Positions 5,875 to 10,487 of a DNA stretch of 10,487 nt are shown piece after piece. Both the position numbers and the translations under genes were made by a program. Each line of letters starts with the position of its first letter. The stretch's first letter is position 1. The notes beneath the pieces were generated by a model. That model was not told where the DNA came from, ran no database searches, and saw only the letters and a list, made by a program, of their open reading frames with translations. The DNA is from an uncultured Clostridia bacterium (GTDB lineage: Bacteria; Bacillota; Clostridia; Oscillospirales; Acutalibacteraceae): assembly GCA_946405475.1 (NCBI GenBank), contig CAMJHI010000053.1, positions 1-10,487 of the forward strand. The letters are read 5' to 3'.

Positions 5875-7533
5875 TTACCGCGTCACTTCAAAAAACACGA
5901 CCGCGTGGGGCGCCAGCTCGACGTTGAGCGTGAACCGCCCGCCGCTCACCGTCACGTTGGATTCCTGCGGCGTCAGGCGGCAATAGGGGGCGTAGCGCTC
6001 CTGCAGGGCTTCATAGCGCTGGCGCGCCGCGTCGTCCGCCCAGATCGGGCAGCCGTCGTCCGGCGACCAGCCGAACATGTCGTCGGTGAAGCCCAGCGAT
6101 TCGCGTTCGGCGTCCCATTCGTCGAACCAGTTGCAGTCGTCGTCGATCACATAAGCCTTCACCTTCGCTTCGCCGTCGGCAAACTGCGGGGCGTTCACGT
6201 TCAGCGTCAGCTGCGCGTCGGCCTTGTAATCCAGCTTGTTTTTGTAGTTATACGCCATCACCCGCAGCGTGCCGGTCTGCTCGTCGTAAGCGGCCGCGGC
6301 GTTGACGTCGGCTTTCGGGATCAGCCCGCGCTTTGCCGTTTTCACCTGTGCTATACGCGCGCCCTCAAACGCCGCCGCGTGTTCGGCCACGTGATAGCTC
6401 ACCGTCGGGTTGCCGTGGTTTTCGGGCAGGGAGCAGTACTCCCAGCTTGAAAAATAGTTCATGCCGCTGTCGAACATCTGCTTGACGAGCCTTGCGTCGA
6501 ACGCCGCCTGATAGGTGTAACCGACCGTGCGGGAGTAGAGCTGGTCGTCATCCCGCCCACTGCGCACGCCGCACAGGATGCGCCCTTCGTCCACGCCGTA
6601 GATCAGGTCGTTGAGCCCCACAGATTCCGCCGTGCCGCGCAGGATCTTCATGATCTCCGGGATGGATTTTGCCGTGACCCTGCCGCCCGGTTTGTTTTCA
6701 TAATAAGAGGCGGCCAGATAGCACAGGCGGCTGCCCGTCTTACCGGTGGCATAGTTGGTGCCGACGCCGCAGTGGCGGATGAACTCGCGCTCGTCGAACA
6801 GCCCCTCGGAGCAGGTCATGGAATGCGCGCCGACAAATACGTCTTCGCCCAGCACGTCGATGAGCGCCTGCACGGTGTAGTCGTACAGCTTGCAGTAGGC
6901 CTGCGCCGTCTGCGCCGCGTCGCCGCCCGGCACGCAAAACCAGCTGGCGTTTTCATATTCCGTCATCACGCCGAACCGCCACGAACGCACCTCGTCAGGC
7001 CCGAATTCATCGACCAGCGCCTGTGCGACCGCTTTGATGTAAGTGTAATACGCGCCGTAATCGTCGGGCGGGTAGATGTTCACGTCAAAATCGCCGATAT
7101 CGGCGCCGGCAGCGGCAATGCTGTTCTGAGAAAGCTTGGCGGGCACGTTGCCCAGCTTGAGCAGCGGCTTCGCGCCGGTTTTGAGAACGCCGCGGCAGGA
7201 GCGCAGGAGCGGCTCAAAATCGTAATCGTCCGTCACGGTGAAATCGTCGGGGTCGCGGAACAGGTCGCGCTGCGCGTTGCCGCCGGTGCATTCCATGAGC
7301 TGGATGTAATCGACGAAATCGTAGGGGTTGTATTCGTCGTTGATGACCGGGTCTTCGGGGAAGCGCCCGCCATAGCGGTTGATGTTGCTCTTGACGTTCG
7401 GCAGCCCCTCACCCAGCACGGCCGCGTCAACGGCAAACGTGTAATCGTTGACCAGATCGGTGAAAAAGGCGCCGGGATTGCCCCACAGACCAATCAGAAA
7501 AGCCAGCACGGCCGCGATCATTTTGCGCACCAT
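5875..7533 (-). CDS. Secreted or anchored glycoside hydrolase, clan GH-A, GH39-like
   Basis: The product has 552 residues from ATG 7533, which has AGGAG 8 nt upstream; ATG 7539 adds two residues but lies only 2 nt from that site. Numbering here counts from 7539. Residues 5-20 form a hydrophobic signal or anchor with no lipobox and no obvious cleavage site. Residues about 45-395 look like a TIM barrel. GH39 resemblance is seen in DYDFEPLLRSCRGVLKTGAKPLLKLGNVP (105-133). WRFGVMTEYEN (187-197) aligns with the GH39 WxFEVWNEP segment, making E194 the acid/base candidate; VDEG (316-319) puts E318 as nucleophile. A C-terminal beta-sandwich (about 400-554) contains an acidic, aromatic-rich insert (465-520). 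The substrate is unknown; GH39 enzymes include beta-xylosidases and alpha-iduronidases. No transporter or regulator for sugars is adjacent. It is transcribed from its own promoter, and no terminator separates it from livK. Confidence 0.7.
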   Translation of the reverse strand: MVRKMIAAVLAFLIGLWGNPGAFFTDLVNDYTFAVDAAVLGEGLPNVKSNINRYGGRFPEDPVINDEYNPYDFVDYIQLMECTGGNAQRDLFRDPDDFTVTDDYDFEPLLRSCRGVLKTGAKPLLKLGNVPAKLSQNSIAAAGADIGDFDVNIYPPDDYGAYYTYIKAVAQALVDEFGPDEVRSWRFGVMTEYENASWFCVPGGDAAQTAQAYCKLYDYTVQALIDVLGEDVFVGAHSMTCSEGLFDEREFIRHCGVGTNYATGKTGSRLCYLAASYYENKPGGRVTAKSIPEIMKILRGTAESVGLNDLIYGVDEGRILCGVRSGRDDDQLYSRTVGYTYQAAFDARLVKQMFDSGMNYFSSWEYCSLPENHGNPTVSYHVAEHAAAFEGARIAQVKTAKRGLIPKADVNAAAAYDEQTGTLRVMAYNYKNKLDYKADAQLTLNVNAPQFADGEAKVKAYVIDDDCNWFDEWDAERESLGFTDDMFGWSPDDGCPIWADDAARQRYEALQERYAPYCRLTPQESNVTVSGGRFTLNVELAPHAVVFFEVTR

Positions 7534-7581
7534 ATCCATCTCTCCTAACGTCGTTCTTTCTTTGTGTTGATGTTGATTCGT

Positions 7582-7610
7582 ATTATATCAGTTTGCGCGG
7601 CATTAGGCAA
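7582..7610 (-). promoter_or_regulatory. Promoter of the GH39-like gene
   Basis: On the minus strand, TATAAT (7587-7582) is preceded by TGA, giving an extended -10 (TGNTATAAT). TTGCCT (7610-7605) lies 17 bp upstream and matches the -35 consensus at 4 of 6 positions. The start would be near 7575, with a leader of about 40 nt to the ATG. The presence of a good promoter suggests the gene is expressed. Confidence 0.75.
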
Positions 7611-7633
7611 GGGCGGGCGGGGGCGATGCGTTC

Positions 7634-7691
7634 CGGCGGCCGCCGCGCGCGGATGATCCGGGGTCGACTAATTGCACACGAACCCTCGTGT
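7634..7691. promoter_or_regulatory. Two dyads in the divergent intergenic region
   Basis: CGGCGGCCGCCG (7634-7645) is a perfect 12-bp palindrome. ACACGA-ACCC-TCGTGT (7676-7691) is a perfect 6-bp inverted repeat. Both lie upstream of the hydrolase promoter on one side and the rpoB promoter on the other, where an operator could act on either. Neither has a T-tract that would make it a clear terminator. No known regulator site was recognised. The rest of 7611-7730 is GC-rich with no supported gene. Confidence 0.35.
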
Positions 7692-7742
7692 TTCAAAATT
7701 GGCCGCGGCAGGGCGGGCAGAGGCGGAATTTCGGATTTTTTC

Positions 7743-7788
7743 AAAAAAATCTGGGATCAGCCAAAAAAAACCGAAAAAAAGTGAAAAA
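7743..7788 (+). promoter_or_regulatory. Phased A-tracts upstream of the rpoB promoter
   Basis: Runs of A lie at 7743-7749 (7), 7763-7770 (8), 7774-7780 (7) and 7784-7788 (5). Their centres are about 20, 10.5 and 9 bp apart, close to whole helical turns, which predicts curved DNA. The nearest tracts fall just upstream of the -35 element, where RNA polymerase alpha subunits bind UP elements. This is a plausible activator of high constitutive rpoB transcription. Confidence 0.6.
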
Positions 7789-7793
7789 TTCGC

Positions 7794-7822
7794 TTGACAA
7801 GCTCTGTAAAGTGCAGTATACT
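7794..7822 (+). promoter_or_regulatory. Sigma-A promoter of rpoB
   Basis: TTGACA (7794-7799), a 17-bp spacer and TATACT (7817-7822) match the housekeeping consensus at 11 of 12 positions. Transcription should begin near 7829. This promoter lies between rpoB and a divergent gene, so it is probably the main source of rpoB mRNA here. Confidence 0.9.
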
Positions 7823-7828
7823 GACAAT

Positions 7829-7949
7829 CCACGCTTAAAATGGAAATATATGCCCCTTGGCAAAAATCCACTGTCAAAACGCACAAAAAGCGTGCCGAAA
7901 AATCGCAAAATTTCTCAATCGACTTTTATAGAAACGGAGTGATTCGCCT
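7829..7949 (+). other. Untranslated leader of rpoB
   Basis: The leader is about 120 nt, A-rich, and much lower in GC than the flanking genes. Only weak stems are seen (for example TGCC-CCTT-GGCA around 7850 and ACGC/GCGT around 7880). It ends with CGGAG about 10 nt before the ATG. The leader resembles no ribosomal-protein autoregulatory structure that I can identify. A frame from ATG 7840 to 7998 lacks a ribosome binding site and is not called. Confidence 0.5.
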
Positions 7950-10487
7950 ATGGCAAAAGCAGCCCAGATGGTCAAGCACGGCAAGATCGAACGATTGAGC
8001 TACAGCCGGATCCATGAGGTCATGGAAATGCCCAACTTCATCGAGATCCAAAAGAACTCCTATCAATGGTTCCTCGACAAGGGTCTGAAGGAGGTTTTCC
8101 GTGACATCGATGAAATCACCGATTACACGGGCAACCTGGTTCTCAGCTTTATCGACTACCGCATGGAAGACAAGCCCAAATACAGCATCCGCGAATGCAA
8201 AAAGCGCGACGTGACCTACGCCGCCCCCATGCGCGTGACCGCCCGCCTTTACAATAAGGAGACCGGCGAGATCAAAGAGAACGAAGTGTACATGGGCGAT
8301 TTTCCGCTGATGACCGAAAGCGGCACGTTCATCATCAACGGCGCCGAGCGCGCCATCGTGTCGCAGCTCGTTCGTTCCCCGGGCGTTTACTTCGACATTG
8401 ACCACGACAAGGTCGGCAAGGAACTGTTCAAGGCGCAGATCATCCCCAACCGCGGCGCCTGGCTCGAATACGAGACCGATCAGAATGATCTGTATTACGT
8501 CCGTATCGACAAAAACCGCAAGATCTTCATCACCACCTTCATCCGCGCCCTGTTCTGCGGCACCGATTACGGCGCCGGCACCAATGAGGATATCATCGAC
8601 CTGCTGGGCGACGATATCCGCCTGAACACCACCATGGAGCGCGACGAAAAGCAGAACGCCGAAGAAGCGCTGCTGGAAGTCTACCGCAAGCTCCGCCCCG
8701 GCGAGCCGCCCACACTGGAAACCGCGCAGGCTCAGCTCGACATGCTGTTCTTCGACCCGCACCGCTACGATATTTCCCGTGTCGGTCGTTATAAATATAA
8801 CAAAAAATTGGCCATCTCCGACCGCATCGTCGGCACCTACACCACCGAGCTGGTCGTCAACCAGTTCACCGGCGAAGTGCTCGCCGACGAAAACACCCTC
8901 ATCACCGCCGAGCTGGCTCACGAGATCGAGCAGGGCGGCGTGATGAAGCTGCGTGTCCGCCCCGCCGTCGACAGCGACGACGTCATCACCGTGCTTTCCA
9001 ACGGCATGGTCGACATCAAGCCGTTCCTGCCGCAGTTCACCGCCGAGCAGCTTAGCGAGATCGGCGTGAACGAAATGGTCAGAGCCTCCGTGCTCAAGGC
9101 CGTTCTCGACACCTGCGAGGCCGAGGGCTGGGATGACGCCCAGCTGCTCGAAAAGCTGGAAAGCTGCGCCAACGACCTCATTCCCAAGCACATCGTGCGC
9201 GAAGATATCTTTGCTTCCATCAACTACCTCAACTGCCTGGCCAGAGGCCTGGGCAGCAAGGACGACATCGACCACCTGGGCAACCGCCGCATCCGCTGCG
9301 TCGGCGAGCTGCTTCAGAATCAGGTTCGCATCGGCTTCACCCGCATGGAGCGCGTGGTGCGCGAGCGCATGACCATTCAGGCGCAGGACAGCGACAAGCT
9401 GACCCCGCAGGCGCTCATCAGCATCCGCCCCGTCGTGGCGGCGATCAAAGAGTTCTTCGGCTCTTCCCCGTTGTCGCAGTTCATGGATCAGAACAACCCC
9501 CTGGCCGAGCTGACGCATAAGCGCCGTCTTTCCGCGCTGGGCCCCGGCGGTCTTTCGCGTGAAAGAGCCGGTTTTGAAGTGCGCGACGTTCACTACAGCC
9601 ACTACGGCCGCATGTGCCCCATCGAGACCCCCGAAGGTCCGAACATCGGTCTGATCTCCTACCTGGCCACCTTCGCCCGCATCAACGAATACGGCTTTGT
9701 CGAAGCGCCCTACCGCCGCGTCGATAAAGAAACCGGCGTGGTCACCGACGAAGTGCGCTACATGACCGCCGACGTCGAAGACAACTACATCGTCGCGCAG
9801 GCGAACGAGCCGCTCGACGAAAACAACCGCTTCGTCCACCACCGGGTCAATGCCCGTCACCGCGACGGCTTCCTTGAAATCGAGCGCGAGCGCGTCGATT
9901 ACATGGACGTTTCGCCCAAGATGGTCGTTTCCGTCGCCACGGCCATGATCCCCTTCCTCGAGAACGACGACGCCAACCGCGCCCTCATGGGCTCGAACAT
10001 GCAGCGTCAGGCCGTTCCGCTGCTCAAAACCGATTCGCCCATCGTCGCCACCGGTATGGAATATAAGGCGGCCGTCGACTCCGGCGTGACCGTTCTGGCG
10101 CTCAACCCCGGCGTGGTCACCTACGTCAGCGCCGACAAGATCCGCGTGCTCAACGACAGCGGCGAGACCGACGAATACGAGATCATCAAATTCCAGCGCT
10201 CCAACCAGGGCACCTGCATCAACCAGCGGCCGATCGTCAGCGTCGGTCAGCGCGTTGAGGCCAACGAAGTCATCGCCGACGGCCCCGCCACCGATCTGGG
10301 TGAGATCAGCCTGGGCAAGAACGCCCTCATCGGCTTCATGACGTGGGAAGGCTACAACTACGAAGACGCCGTTCTGATCAACGAAAAACTCGTCCGCGAC
10401 GACGTTTACACTTCGATCCACATTGAAAAATACGAGCTTGAGGCCAGAGAGACCAAGCTCGGGCCGGAAGAGATCACCCGCGACATT
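7950..10487 (+). CDS. rpoB: RNA polymerase beta subunit RpoB, 3' end missing
   Basis: 846 codons are present, and the frame is open at the window edge; a full RpoB here would be about 1,200 residues. The N-terminus (MPNFIEIQKNSYQWFLDKGLKEVF, with MPN near residue 27) and the motifs SGTFIINGAERAIVSQLVRSPGV, GRYKYNKKL, SHYGRMCPIETPEGPNIGLI (from 550) and GYNYEDAVLINE (801-812) identify it without doubt. It is the catalytic-core subunit of RNA polymerase. The rifampicin-binding segment starts at G504; residues equivalent to E. coli Q513, D516, H526, R529 and S531 are all the sensitive type. ATG 7950 has CGGAG 10 nt upstream. The gene is not preceded by rplL, which is its usual upstream neighbour; the upstream gene is a divergent hydrolase. 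rpoC would be expected beyond the window. Confidence 0.99.
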   Translation, partial: MAKAAQMVKHGKIERLSYSRIHEVMEMPNFIEIQKNSYQWFLDKGLKEVFRDIDEITDYTGNLVLSFIDYRMEDKPKYSIRECKKRDVTYAAPMRVTARLYNKETGEIKENEVYMGDFPLMTESGTFIINGAERAIVSQLVRSPGVYFDIDHDKVGKELFKAQIIPNRGAWLEYETDQNDLYYVRIDKNRKIFITTFIRALFCGTDYGAGTNEDIIDLLGDDIRLNTTMERDEKQNAEEALLEVYRKLRPGEPPTLETAQAQLDMLFFDPHRYDISRVGRYKYNKKLAISDRIVGTYTTELVVNQFTGEVLADENTLITAELAHEIEQGGVMKLRVRPAVDSDDVITVLSNGMVDIKPFLPQFTAEQLSEIGVNEMVRASVLKAVLDTCEAEGWDDAQLLEKLESCANDLIPKHIVREDIFASINYLNCLARGLGSKDDIDHLGNRRIRCVGELLQNQVRIGFTRMERVVRERMTIQAQDSDKLTPQALISIRPVVAAIKEFFGSSPLSQFMDQNNPLAELTHKRRLSALGPGGLSRERAGFEVRDVHYSHYGRMCPIETPEGPNIGLISYLATFARINEYGFVEAPYRRVDKETGVVTDEVRYMTADVEDNYIVAQANEPLDENNRFVHHRVNARHRDGFLEIERERVDYMDVSPKMVVSVATAMIPFLENDDANRALMGSNMQRQAVPLLKTDSPIVATGMEYKAAVDSGVTVLALNPGVVTYVSADKIRVLNDSGETDEYEIIKFQRSNQGTCINQRPIVSVGQRVEANEVIADGPATDLGEISLGKNALIGFMTWEGYNYEDAVLINEKLVRDDVYTSIHIEKYELEARETKLGPEEITRDI

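Noticed and set aside
6772..7548. A 258-codon plus-strand frame opposite the hydrolase gene
   Set aside because: It mirrors the codon bias of the minus-strand gene, which has a promoter, a ribosome binding site and recognisable motifs.
7668..7942. Short frames on both strands in the intergenic region
   Set aside because: They are composed of A-tract Lys/Phe codons and overlap a strong promoter and A-tract region; no binding sites or motifs are seen.
7840..7998. A 52-codon leader frame overlapping the start of rpoB
   Set aside because: It has no ribosome binding site, and the overlap with rpoB is out of frame. It could be a leader peptide, but nothing supports it.
7926..10421. An 831-codon open frame on the minus strand opposite rpoB
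   Set aside because: It lies entirely antisense to an unmistakable rpoB, is rich in Val/Asp/His/Ala as expected from reversed GC-rich codons, and has no recognisable domain.
1..10487. CRISPR array, tRNA, rRNA, insertion sequence or transposase
   Set aside because: No regularly spaced repeats, tRNA-like cloverleaf, rRNA sequence or transposase motif was seen; the only tandem repeat is the two-copy unit at 27-152.

Overview
The window looks like chromosomal DNA from an uncultured, GC-rich, low-oxygen Firmicute of the class Clostridia, possibly of the Oscillospirales/Ruminococcaceae type. The evidence is a SpoIIQ-like sporulation protein with a sigma-F-like promoter, Gram-positive style ribosome binding sites (AAGGAGG), consensus housekeeping promoters, a lipoprotein-type solute receptor, and an RpoB whose rifampicin region reads PLAELTHKRRLSALGPGGL as in Bacillus and clostridia. 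The lineage is inferred from these features only.

Layout. Positions 1-152 hold hairpin repeats and a 62-bp tandem duplication that includes the 3' end of the first gene. The minus-strand gene at 128-811 encodes a SpoIIQ-like M23 protein. A sigma-F-like promoter (848-877) sits directly against the terminator of the next unit (878-918). From 931 to 5775, on the minus strand, is a complete branched-chain amino-acid (LIV/HAAT) ABC transporter operon in the order livK-livH-livM-livG-livF. It has a consensus promoter (5832-5859), tightly coupled genes, and a structured 181-bp gap between livK and livH. Upstream of it, also on the minus strand, is a secreted or membrane-anchored clan GH-A glycoside hydrolase resembling GH39 (5875-7533). 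A 416-bp divergent intergenic region (7534-7949) carries promoters for both flanking genes, A-tracts and an untranslated leader. rpoB then runs on the plus strand from 7950 and is cut by the window end after 846 codons.

Function. The lipoprotein LivK captures leucine/isoleucine/valine or a similar hydrophobic amino acid outside the membrane. LivH and LivM form the channel, and LivG and LivF hydrolyse ATP. The hydrolase and SpoIIQ-like genes appear to be separate units that happen to be next to the operon. rpoB is transcribed away from them from its own strong promoter, with no rplL directly upstream.

I found no clear undescribed multi-gene system. The items most worth a second look are the sigma-F/SpoIIQ pairing with its altered M23 active site, the duplicated gene end and intergenic hairpin repeats, the structured livK-livH spacer, the divergent hydrolase/rpoB arrangement, and the A-tract array upstream of rpoB.
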